From an uncultured Collinsella sp. (GTDB lineage: Bacteria > Actinomycetota > Coriobacteriia > Coriobacteriales > Coriobacteriaceae), in assembly GCA_900546105.1 (NCBI GenBank), contig URBP01000029.1, positions 1-22,319 on the forward strand: DNA of 22,319 nucleotides, read 5' to 3'. Every line of letters starts with the position of its first letter. The stretch's first letter is position 1. Of this stretch, positions 14,885 through 21,865 are shown piece by piece. The notes beneath the pieces were generated by a model, which saw nothing but the letters and a program-made list of their open reading frames with translations, did no database searches and was not told where the DNA came from. Made by a program: the position numbers and the translations under genes.

Positions 14885-14893
14885 ACTATAGCA
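14885..14893 (-). promoter_or_regulatory. Extended -10 promoter of rpsT
   Basis: Minus-strand TGC-TATAGT. A perfect TTGACA is present at 14923-14928, but 32 bases away, too far to serve this -10. Predicted leader length is about 70 bases. Confidence 0.55.
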
Positions 14894-14942
14894 CGCTCCC
14901 TCACAAAGGGATAGAACGAATTTGTCAAATAGGCAGGTATCA

Positions 14943-15905
14943 TCACGATTTTCTCAAGATGTTCGTAATCCAGAGCAAAAGCGCAGTCTGAGAATCGGCC
15001 GAACCCTTGAGTGCGAGCTCCACATCGACCGCACCCTCGAGCGCTGCGACGAGCTCTGCCATCGAAAAGCGACGTGCCCAGGTCAGGTGATTCTTGACCT
15101 GCCAGGACTGGAGCTTGAGCGTTGCGGCCAGCTCACGACCCTGTCCGCGCGCATCGAGCGCCTTGGCAACGATCAGCTCACGGATGCGACCGCATAGCAG
15201 CGTATAGGTCCACACGTAGCTCTTGGAGGGCAGAAGCTTAAAGAGCTCGAGCGAACGCTGCATATCGCGAGCCGAGACCGCATTGAGAAAGTCCCAGGGT
15301 TGAACCTCGGCCGTACGTACGATCCAGCGCTCAACGTCGGCAAGCTCAATCTGGGGCGCCTCGACCATCTGGACAAGCTTAGCCAAATCGTTATCGAGCA
15401 TGCGAGTGTTTTCACCCGAACGCGAGACGAGTTCCTCGGCGGCCGCCGCCGAGATCGACTTGCCGTGCTGCGTCGCCATCTGCTGTACGCGGCGCGGTAA
15501 CTCCCAGCGCTTGGTGCCGGAACAATCGATCACAGCCTTCTTGTCGATCTTGGCGATCGCCTTATACAGGCGCGTGTTCTTGGCAAGCGAGTCGGCGATG
15601 ATGAGGCAGACCGTTGTGGGGCTGGGACTCGCCAGATACTCGACGAGCGGCTCCGAAACCGCCTTGGCAAGCTTTGAGCAGCCATCAAGGATTACCAGGC
15701 GAAACTCGCTGCCCATGGGAAAGGTGTTAAGCGATCCGATAATGGACTCGATATCGGGGTCCTTGGTCATGTCGCGCTCGTCGAGGTTGAACTCGACCAT
15801 ACCCGACTTTTCCAGACGCGCTTTCATACGCGAGACGGCGTGATCGCGCTTGACGCCGTCAGTACCGACGATCAGATATGCCGGCAGCAGACCGGTTTCG
15901 GACAT
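14943..15905 (-). CDS. holA: DNA polymerase III subunit delta
   Basis: The delta subunit is part of the clamp loader and opens the beta sliding clamp. The 320-residue product fits the family: an N-terminal AAA+-like fold beginning AYLIVGTDGVKRDHAVSRMK, without a working Walker A as expected for delta, the LVILDGCSKLAKA region, a NTRMLDNDLAKLVQM segment, and a helical collar domain at the C-terminus. I chose the ATG at 15905 since GGAGGGGAG lies just upstream; an in-frame start 21 codons earlier lacks family sequence. A TTGGCG-18-TAGAAT promoter sits between it and comEC. The comEC-holA-rpsT order is the same as in Bacillus. Confidence 0.94.
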   Translation of the reverse strand: MSETGLLPAYLIVGTDGVKRDHAVSRMKARLEKSGMVEFNLDERDMTKDPDIESIIGSLNTFPMGSEFRLVILDGCSKLAKAVSEPLVEYLASPSPTTVCLIIADSLAKNTRLYKAIAKIDKKAVIDCSGTKRWELPRRVQQMATQHGKSISAAAAEELVSRSGENTRMLDNDLAKLVQMVEAPQIELADVERWIVRTAEVQPWDFLNAVSARDMQRSLELFKLLPSKSYVWTYTLLCGRIRELIVAKALDARGQGRELAATLKLQSWQVKNHLTWARRFSMAELVAALEGAVDVELALKGSADSQTALLLWITNILRKS

Positions 15906-15945
15906 TGCACTCCCCTCCCGCAGGCCTTCGCATTCGTTCCGTGCC

Positions 15946-15975
15946 ATTCTAGCCCAGGGGCCCACCACACGCCAA
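15946..15975 (-). promoter_or_regulatory. Promoter of holA
   Basis: Minus-strand TTGGCG (15970-15975) and TAGAAT (15946-15951), 18 bases apart, lie in the 78-base comEC-holA spacer. The predicted start is about 35 bases before the holA ATG. Confidence 0.6.
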
Positions 15976-15983
15976 CGACGTCG

Positions 15984-18287
15984 TCACGGTCGCTGGCATC
16001 GCATCGCAAAGCCATTCGCAGTCGGCGTGACGGTAATGTCGCCGTGTTCGATAGTACACGCGAACACACCACCCGCTTCCTTAACGGCATCGATGCAGGC
16101 GTCAGACGGATGGCCGTATCGATTCCCCTCACCCGCGCTCGCGAGGGAAAGCTCGGGCTTCAGGACGTCCAGCAAATCGCCATCGACTGAAACCTTGGAG
16201 CCGTGATGTCCAAGTTTAAGGACATCGATATCCCCCACTTCCTGCACGAATTCCCGTTCTTGGTCGAGCTCGGCATCACCGGTGAGAAGTATTCGCAGGC
16301 CCTTGCCTTCCTGAACATAAGAGAGCAACAGGACAAGCGAGTCCTCATTTCCCTCGCCATCCACGGACTCGAATGGCCACATCACGCGGGCGCAAAAAGA
16401 GCCGATGTCGACCGTATCCCCACGGCGCACCTGCCGATACTCAACGCCAGGTCGGTTCAATACCTCGGCAGGGGCATCCTCCAGCGCATCGGCCGCCACG
16501 GCAATCGTTCCGACCGAAAACTGTTCGAGCACGGCAGGCAGACCACCCCAGTGGTCCTCATCCCAATGCGTCACAAAGACGGCGTCGATATGGTGCACGT
16601 TATTGCGAACCAACGCCGCCACCACGCGCTCGTCGAGTCCGCAGTCGACGAGTGCAACTGCGCCGCCCTGGCGGATAAGAATCGCATCGGCCTGGCCCAC
16701 ATCGAGCACCGTCACCGAAGGCGGAGCAAATCGATCCCAGTAGACGTACGGAATCGCAGCCAAAAGCACCAGGCATACAAGCCCCACCGCCATAGGACGT
16801 GCACGGGGACGCGGCCACCAGACCAGCAGAACCGCCAGCAAACACGGCACTAAGTAAATCCACATGCTATCGGGCGGCACATTCACGGATGCACCCGGCA
16901 CGGCGGCAAACAGCTGCTCGAAGAACAGCGCGCAACGGGCGGCAATCATGGGCACAACGAGTGCCCAAGTCCGCAACGGTCCCACGAGCGAAAAGGGAGC
17001 CAACACGATCGACACAGCGAGCAGTACGCTCACCACCGGACCGATGACCGCATTTGCCAGCGGAGCAATGATCGAGAACGTACCGAAGGCGGGAACGGTA
17101 ATGGGAAGTGTCGCCAACTGCGAGCACAGCGTGACGGAAAGCATGCCGGCAACGCCCGATGGCACACGCAACTCACCCAAAGCGTAGGTCGCATAGGGGC
17201 AAAAGCAAAGGATGGCTAAGACGCTGGCGCATGAAAGCTGAAAGCCCATCTCGAACAGCACCGTCGGCCGCAGTAGCACAAAGATGGACATGGTTACGAA
17301 GAGTGCCGAAAGGCCGTGCCGACGACGCCCCGCGCCGTTTACGACAAGCGTCGCGAACACCATGCAGCACGCACGCACGGCCGAGGGAGACGCGCCCGTA
17401 AAGGCAGCATAGCCCACAAGCGTTATCGCCAATATCGCCCGCTGAAGACCACGTGAGCACCGAGTCTTTTGCAATACACCCTCGATTACAAACCCCACGA
17501 TAGCCAAATGGCTGCCCGAGACGGCGATAAGATGCGCCGTTCCCGTCACCGAAAACCAGTCGCCCGCCGGCTGGGCGCGCAGCTCGGCCGAACGACCGCA
17601 GACGACACCGGCTATGAGCGCACGCGCCGGGTCGGTCGCAGGCGCGATGGATGCAAGCAGCCCATTTCGCAGCCGAAGCAGCGGCACCGGAGAGCCCTCA
17701 TCGACCGACACAATCCGAACGGATTTAACCTTGCGCACCTCGCCTCGGAGCACGCGCGATCGTCCATACGCATCGTTCTCAAAACGTAAAACGCGACCGA
17801 TAACACGCACGTGCGCCCCGACCTTGAGCTCACGATCACACGATAGGCGAACCGTTGCCAAGTTCTTACCGTCCGCGCGTGCCTCGCAGGTATAGGAATA
17901 CACGTCGTCGTTTATGGATGGGTCACCCTGCACGACAAACTCGAGGCTGCTTGCCGCTCGACCGTCGAGCGCCTTCGAGGAGTTGAGCGCACCCACAGCC
18001 CACCACGCCGAGACGACCGCTCCCGCCACGAGACCGACGGAAGCGGCATACAGCCACCGCTTCCAAGGAGCAAGCCGCGCACAAGATTGAGCCAGCACAA
18101 CGAATACCGCTGCCGCAAAGGGAATGGCCCATAGTGGCCCGACCGCCGGCGCCCGCTCCCTCAGCAGCGCATCAGCGGCTATGTTGAGCACCAAGACGCA
18201 GCTCATGCACATGCCGGCACACAGGGCCATCGTCCACGGAATCAGGGGCCGCGGAGGCATCACGTGCTCGCGCTCGGTCGCACTCAT
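15984..18287 (-). CDS. comEC: ComEC/Rec2 competence channel protein
   Basis: ComEC is the membrane channel that carries single-stranded DNA into the cytoplasm in transformation. The 767-residue product has N-terminal membrane helices (about 18-38, 52-68, 78-98), a soluble OB-like section (about 110-200), the competence core with HLIAVSGSHLAIVG at 252-265 and PSAVRA at 301-306 plus many helices to about 515, and a C-terminal metallo-beta-lactamase-like domain with HWDEDH at 574-579, a GDAE motif, LGHHGS and GNRYGHPS. The metal-binding residues look intact, so it may act as the nuclease that degrades one strand. The ATG overlaps the comEA stop as ATGA. No frameshift is seen; the transporter looks functional. 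Confidence 0.96.
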   Translation of the reverse strand: MSATEREHVMPPRPLIPWTMALCAGMCMSCVLVLNIAADALLRERAPAVGPLWAIPFAAAVFVVLAQSCARLAPWKRWLYAASVGLVAGAVVSAWWAVGALNSSKALDGRAASSLEFVVQGDPSINDDVYSYTCEARADGKNLATVRLSCDRELKVGAHVRVIGRVLRFENDAYGRSRVLRGEVRKVKSVRIVSVDEGSPVPLLRLRNGLLASIAPATDPARALIAGVVCGRSAELRAQPAGDWFSVTGTAHLIAVSGSHLAIVGFVIEGVLQKTRCSRGLQRAILAITLVGYAAFTGASPSAVRACCMVFATLVVNGAGRRRHGLSALFVTMSIFVLLRPTVLFEMGFQLSCASVLAILCFCPYATYALGELRVPSGVAGMLSVTLCSQLATLPITVPAFGTFSIIAPLANAVIGPVVSVLLAVSIVLAPFSLVGPLRTWALVVPMIAARCALFFEQLFAAVPGASVNVPPDSMWIYLVPCLLAVLLVWWPRPRARPMAVGLVCLVLLAAIPYVYWDRFAPPSVTVLDVGQADAILIRQGGAVALVDCGLDERVVAALVRNNVHHIDAVFVTHWDEDHWGGLPAVLEQFSVGTIAVAADALEDAPAEVLNRPGVEYRQVRRGDTVDIGSFCARVMWPFESVDGEGNEDSLVLLLSYVQEGKGLRILLTGDAELDQEREFVQEVGDIDVLKLGHHGSKVSVDGDLLDVLKPELSLASAGEGNRYGHPSDACIDAVKEAGGVFACTIEHGDITVTPTANGFAMRCQRP

Positions 18288-18997
18288 ACGCAGATGCAAT
18301 CTTTGATTTTGGCAAGCTTCTTCTCGCCGATTCCCGACACACGCATCAGATCGTCAACCGAGGCGAAAGCACCGTTCTTTGTCCGCTCATCGATAATCGA
18401 CTGGGCCATGGAGGGGCCGATGCCCGAGAGCGTCTGCAGCTCTTCTGCGCTTGCCGTATTGATGTTTACTAGACCTGTTGCGCCACTAACGCCCGACGAT
18501 GCGGAAGCCCCACCATCAACACCGGCTTCCGCAATGGACGCCTGCTGCTCCCCTACCGTTGGAACGTGAATCTTCTGTCCATCGACGACCTTAGATGCCC
18601 GATTGAGTCCCGTAACGTCTGCATCGGGCGCCAGCCCGCCGGCGGCATCAATCGCCTGAGCCACCCGCGCGCCGTCCTTGAGACGATATACACCGGGCGA
18701 CACAACGGCGCCGTCAACATCGACATAGACCTCTACCGCGGCAGACGCCTTAGGCGAAGAGCCTTCGGATGTCTTTCCGCTCGAAGCATCTCCGGATCCC
18801 GGCTCCACTAACGAGCCCGAACCATCAGTGCACTCAAACGACACGCCGCCGGCACTGCCGCCAAGGTTCGCCATTGCCAGTCCACTCGCCATCGCAATGA
18901 CGACCAGTATCGCCATCACCACTGCCTTATGACCGAGCAGTTTGCCCGCCCAGCGGTCCATCTTTTTGACTCGTTCATGTTGTTCACGCTGCGCCAT
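18284..18997 (-). CDS. comEA: ComEA DNA receptor with SLBB and helix-hairpin-helix domains
   Basis: ComEA is the membrane-anchored receptor that binds double-stranded DNA outside the cell and passes it to ComEC. The 237-residue product has a short cytoplasmic start, one membrane helix at about 25-44, a low-complexity Ser/Gly linker (about 46-86), an SLBB domain (about 89-146: VDGAVVSPGVYRL then VVDGQKIHVP), a second linker, and a tandem helix-hairpin-helix domain at 177-235 (NINTASAEEL, LSGIGPSMAQSI, VSGIGEKKLAKI). The ATG at 18997 is preceded by GGGAGG at good spacing; an upstream in-frame start is less likely. It overlaps comEC by 4 bases. Two dyad repeats lie in its upstream region. Confidence 0.95.
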   Translation of the reverse strand: MAQREQHERVKKMDRWAGKLLGHKAVVMAILVVIAMASGLAMANLGGSAGGVSFECTDGSGSLVEPGSGDASSGKTSEGSSPKASAAVEVYVDVDGAVVSPGVYRLKDGARVAQAIDAAGGLAPDADVTGLNRASKVVDGQKIHVPTVGEQQASIAEAGVDGGASASSGVSGATGLVNINTASAEELQTLSGIGPSMAQSIIDERTKNGAFASVDDLMRVSGIGEKKLAKIKDCICV

Positions 18998-19054
18998 AGC
19001 AAAACCTCCCAACACCATCGTGTCAGGAAAGGAGCTCCGCAACAGCCACGCCCC

Positions 19055-19089
19055 AAAACCGGTTTTCGCGGTCAAACCAAAAGCTGACC
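19055..19089. promoter_or_regulatory. Two adjacent dyads upstream of comEA, possible operator
   Basis: A perfect 12-bp palindrome AAAACCGGTTTT (19055-19066) is followed after 3 bases by GGTCA (19070-19074) and TGACC (19085-19089), an inverted repeat with a 10-base spacer. They lie 58-92 bases upstream of the comEA ATG in a 213-base spacer, the only sizeable gap near the competence genes. No clear promoter hexamers could be fixed beside them. Confidence 0.35.
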
Positions 19090-19170
19090 AAAACCTTGCG
19101 CAATAATGTCCATTTATTCAGGCAAACGTCGACAAATGAACCGTTTATCGCCTAATGCCCAGATAGCAAA

Positions 19171-19200
19171 AGACCGACGATGCAGGCGCATCGTCGGTCT
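19171..19200 (-). terminator. Rho-independent terminator of thiI
   Basis: A perfect 13-bp stem (AGACCGACGATGC at 19171-19183, its complement at 19188-19200) with a 4-base loop starts 10 bases after thiI; on the minus strand it runs into TTTT. It separates the mihF-thiI group from comEA. Confidence 0.9.
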
Positions 19201-19210
19201 ATGCACAAAT

Positions 19211-20455
19211 TTATTCGTGATCTTGGTAAATCTCACGCGGAGCAAGCTCCGAATGTTTGCGTTTTAAGGTCTTAGGGGCCTTGTACGTGTTGCTCTCGAA
19301 GTCGATGTACTCGGTCTGCTTGAGCAGGCGCTCGATCATCTCCTCATGATCGAACAACTCCCAGGCCTCATGCACGACATCGAGTTTGGCATGCGTCTCG
19401 GGACGGCGCGGCATAAACAGCGTGCAACAGTCGGGAGCGGCCTCAGTCGAGATATCGAACGTACCGATCTCCTCGGCGCGCGCGATGATCTCCTGCTTGT
19501 CCGAACCGATGAGAGGACGGAACACGGGGATCTTCACGGCCTCGTTGACGGCCATGATGTTCTCAAGCGTTTGGGAGGCAACCTGTCCAAGCGATTCGCC
19601 CGTAACGATGGCCTTGGCACCCTCGATGTGTGCAATGCGCTCAGCAACCGAATACATAATGCGGCGATACATGATCACGCGCAGGTTGCTGGAACAGGTG
19701 ACCGAAATCTCACGCTGGCAGTCGCCAAACGGCACCACGTACAGGCGGCCGATCTGGACACCCGGCTCAAGCGCACGGATGATGTCCTGCACCAAATACT
19801 CACTCGTATCGGGCGTCTGCGGACGACCGGAGAAATGTACCGGCACGCACACCGCGCCGCGGCGCGCGAGCATCCAGGTCGCCACCGGAGAATCGATACC
19901 CGACGACAGCAGCGTCACGACCTTGCCGGCAGAACCCACCGGCAGACCGCCCACGCCGCGCTCGGAGCGCGCGTACACATAAACGCTACCCTGGACCACC
20001 AGTACGTGCACCATCGCATCGGGGTCGTGCATTTGAACCTTTTTATCGGGAAAGGCCTCACACAGCACCTCGCCCACCTGACGATTGATATCGATCGAGG
20101 TGAGCTCATAGTCAGTATTGGAGCGCTTGGCGTGCACCTTAAACGAATCGAAGGAACCAAACTCGCGCAGCGCCTTCACGGCGGCGGCGCAGTACTCCTG
20201 CGAATCGCGGTTGGTGTGATACGCCAAAGACACACGGGCAACGCCGGGGACGGTGCGGATGACACGCGCCGCCTCGTCGGCCTGATGCTCGTTAAAGGTC
20301 ACGAGGATATAACCGGAAATTCGAGACACGGCGCTCACGGAAAAGGCGGCCAAGGCCGCCTTAATGTTATCCATGAGGATATGCTCAAAATGTGCGCGGT
20401 TCTTGCCCTTCAGCCCAACCTCGTGATAGTGGACTAGGCAGACGCGAGCCGCCAT
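19211..20455 (-). CDS. thiI: tRNA 4-thiouridine synthase ThiI (short form without rhodanese domain)
   Basis: ThiI adenylates U8 of tRNA and directs sulfur transfer to give 4-thiouridine; in some bacteria it also serves thiazole synthesis. The 414-residue product has an N-terminal ferredoxin-like part, a THUMP domain (about 60-165), and a PP-loop ATPase domain with SSGIDSP at 184-190 (usual SGGIDSP). A cysteine pair occurs in PDCCTLF near residue 345. The C-terminal rhodanese domain of E. coli ThiI (482 residues) is missing, as in Bacillus, so a separate cysteine desulfurase is expected to supply sulfur. The ATG follows the rpoZ TAA directly (TAAATG) and a close Shine-Dalgarno is missing, so it probably relies on coupling. 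Confidence 0.95.
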   Translation of the reverse strand: MAARVCLVHYHEVGLKGKNRAHFEHILMDNIKAALAAFSVSAVSRISGYILVTFNEHQADEAARVIRTVPGVARVSLAYHTNRDSQEYCAAAVKALREFGSFDSFKVHAKRSNTDYELTSIDINRQVGEVLCEAFPDKKVQMHDPDAMVHVLVVQGSVYVYARSERGVGGLPVGSAGKVVTLLSSGIDSPVATWMLARRGAVCVPVHFSGRPQTPDTSEYLVQDIIRALEPGVQIGRLYVVPFGDCQREISVTCSSNLRVIMYRRIMYSVAERIAHIEGAKAIVTGESLGQVASQTLENIMAVNEAVKIPVFRPLIGSDKQEIIARAEEIGTFDISTEAAPDCCTLFMPRRPETHAKLDVVHEAWELFDHEEMIERLLKQTEYIDFESNTYKAPKTLKRKHSELAPREIYQDHE

Positions 20456-20737
20456 TTAGGCTTCAGCAACCTTGTGGCCGAGCGCCTTCTCGTAACGGGC
20501 CTCGTCATAAGAGATGTCGCCGTCGACAATCTCGTCCATAGCCATCGAGATGGTATCGGCACCGGAAAGCCCGATGGTGATGTCATCGACATCCTGGACG
20601 GCAAGCACGCGATTGTGCTGGCCACGCAGCATGCTATTGATGTCGCAGGCGCGCTTGGAGGCAAGCGAAGCGAGCAGGAAGCGGTTGTGATCGGTCTTCT
20701 CCAGAAGATCGTCAATGCAAGGCTTTACAACGGACAC
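20456..20737 (-). CDS. rpoZ: RNA polymerase subunit omega
   Basis: Omega is the small RNA polymerase subunit that helps fold and hold beta-prime. The 93-residue product has the family pattern: PCIDDLLEKTDHNRFLLASLASKRACDIN near the N-terminus, with LASKRA as the conserved block, then a section ending DISYDEARYEK. The start is GTG with AAAGGA and GAGG upstream. It lies 5 bases behind gmk and is immediately followed by thiI. The mihF-gmk-rpoZ order is the one known from mycobacteria and other Actinobacteria. Confidence 0.93.
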   Translation of the reverse strand: MSVVKPCIDDLLEKTDHNRFLLASLASKRACDINSMLRGQHNRVLAVQDVDDITIGLSGADTISMAMDEIVDGDISYDEARYEKALGHKVAEA

Positions 20738-20742
20738 GGACC

Positions 20743-21312
20743 TCAGATCCTTTCATGCATATCGAGAACGCGAACGAGCTCATCGGTCGCGCGGTCGAGA
20801 TCGTCATTCACCACGACGTCGTCGTAGCGGTCGGCAAGGGCAAGCTCATCGGCGGCGTTTGCCATACGCAGCTCAATCGTCTCGGGCGTCTCGGTACCGC
20901 GACCGACTAGACGTTCGCGGAGCACCTCAAGCGAAGGCGGCTTGATAAAGATCAGCACGGCCTCGGGGAAACGCTCCTTCACCTGCAGGGCGCCCTGGAC
21001 ATCGATCTCCAAAATCAGAGACGAGCCCGAGGCGAGCTTGGATGTGACCTCGCTCACCAACGTGCCGTAGCAGTTACCGTGGACCTCGGCCCACTCAACA
21101 AACTCACCATTTGCCACGCGGCGGTCGAACTCCTCGCGCGTCAGAAAAAAGTAGTTGACGCCGTCGACCTCACCTTTGCGTGGTGCTCGCGTGGTAGCCG
21201 AAACCGTCAGACCCAGGTTCGAGCGGCGCTCGCGCACACGAGTGACGAGCGTACCCTTGCCTGCGCCTGACGGTCCAGAAATCACAAAGAGCTTGGAATC
21301 CTGAGCGCTCAC
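20743..21312 (-). CDS. gmk: Guanylate kinase
   Basis: Guanylate kinase phosphorylates GMP and dGMP to the diphosphates with ATP. The 189-residue product is of standard length, with P-loop GPSGAGKGT at 13-21, the GMP-binding VSATTRAPRKGEVDGVNYFF stretch, LILEIDVQGALQVK, and the lid region RLVGRGTE. The start is GTG and follows the mihF TAA directly (TAAGTG). No strong Shine-Dalgarno precedes it, which points to translational coupling. rpoZ follows after 5 bases. Confidence 0.97.
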   Translation of the reverse strand: MSAQDSKLFVISGPSGAGKGTLVTRVRERRSNLGLTVSATTRAPRKGEVDGVNYFFLTREEFDRRVANGEFVEWAEVHGNCYGTLVSEVTSKLASGSSLILEIDVQGALQVKERFPEAVLIFIKPPSLEVLRERLVGRGTETPETIELRMANAADELALADRYDDVVVNDDLDRATDELVRVLDMHERI

Positions 21313-21621
21313 TTATTTGGTCAGCTGCTCGAGGAGCTGCTCGCGCTGACGGACGCCGAGGCCCTGGACGCGACGGGTAGCGGAGATACCGAGCTCCTCC
21401 ATGATCTTGGCGGCCTTGGCCTTGCCATAACCGGGGAGAGACTCGATGAGGGTGGAAACCTTCATGCGGGAAGCGATGGGGTCATCGGAGTTGAGCACGG
21501 ACTCGAGGGACTTCTCGCCCTTCTTGATCTGCTCGCGAAGCTCAGCGCGGGCGTGACGTGCGGCAGCAGCCTTCTCAAGAGCCTGCTTGCGCTGCTCGTC
21601 GGTAAGCTGAGGGAGTGCCAT
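21313..21621 (-). CDS. mihF: Integration host factor, actinobacterial type (mIHF)
   Basis: Actinobacterial IHF is a nucleoid-associated DNA-binding protein, unrelated in sequence to E. coli IHF, needed for L5 phage integration in mycobacteria and for growth. The 102-residue product has a charged N-terminal helix (QRKQALEKAAAARHARAELREQIKKGE) and an H2TH-like core with the MKVSTLIESLPGYGKAKAAKIMEELGI block typical of the family. The ATG at 21621 has GGAGG 5 bases upstream; an ATG four codons earlier overlaps that site. It is the first gene of the gmk-rpoZ-thiI run, with an extended -10 promoter 45 bases upstream. Confidence 0.93.
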   Translation of the reverse strand: MALPQLTDEQRKQALEKAAAARHARAELREQIKKGEKSLESVLNSDDPIASRMKVSTLIESLPGYGKAKAAKIMEELGISATRRVQGLGVRQREQLLEQLTK

Positions 21622-21865
21622 TCGTACCTCCAAATAGTTGGGTTATATCTGATTCAATAATTGGCATTTTAGCACGTAGAACGTACAAAATGCCCAATCC
21701 AGGCTCCATAGGTTAGACGATACCCGCAAAAAGTGCAATATACTGCGTCCAAAGTTAAGCACCTGACCTGCGATTCCACACAAAGGATGGGAAAGTTTAC
21801 GCAGGCACAGGGGCTATTTTGTGCTAATGAGACCCAAAAGTGGTGACTTAGGGGAATCTTTACGC
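21622..21865. other. Noncoding region between mihF and the foreign-looking end
   Basis: About 240 bases hold the mihF leader and promoter, then AT-richer sequence with no convincing gene on either strand. Two similar pieces, GGGAAAGTTTACGC (21789-21802) and GGGGAATCTTTACGC (21851-21865), lie 60 bases apart in direct orientation. The second ends where the RecE-like sequence begins. Beyond that I see no recognisable element. Confidence 0.5.
21666..21674 (-). promoter_or_regulatory. Extended -10 promoter of mihF
   Basis: Minus-strand TGC-TAAAAT, with no convincing -35 at 17-18 bases. The predicted start lies about 38 bases before the mihF ATG. The element closely resembles that of rpsT (TGC-TATAGT). 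Confidence 0.5.

Noticed and set aside
14923..14928. A perfect TTGACA on the minus strand upstream of rpsT.
   Set aside because: No -10 lies 16-18 bases downstream; the real -10 is 32 bases away and has its own TGN extension.
21789..21865. Two similar GGGAA...TTTACGC pieces as possible attachment-site repeats of an integrated element.
   Set aside because: They are short and imperfect, lie only about 60 bases apart, and no integrase or tRNA gene is present; too weak to call.
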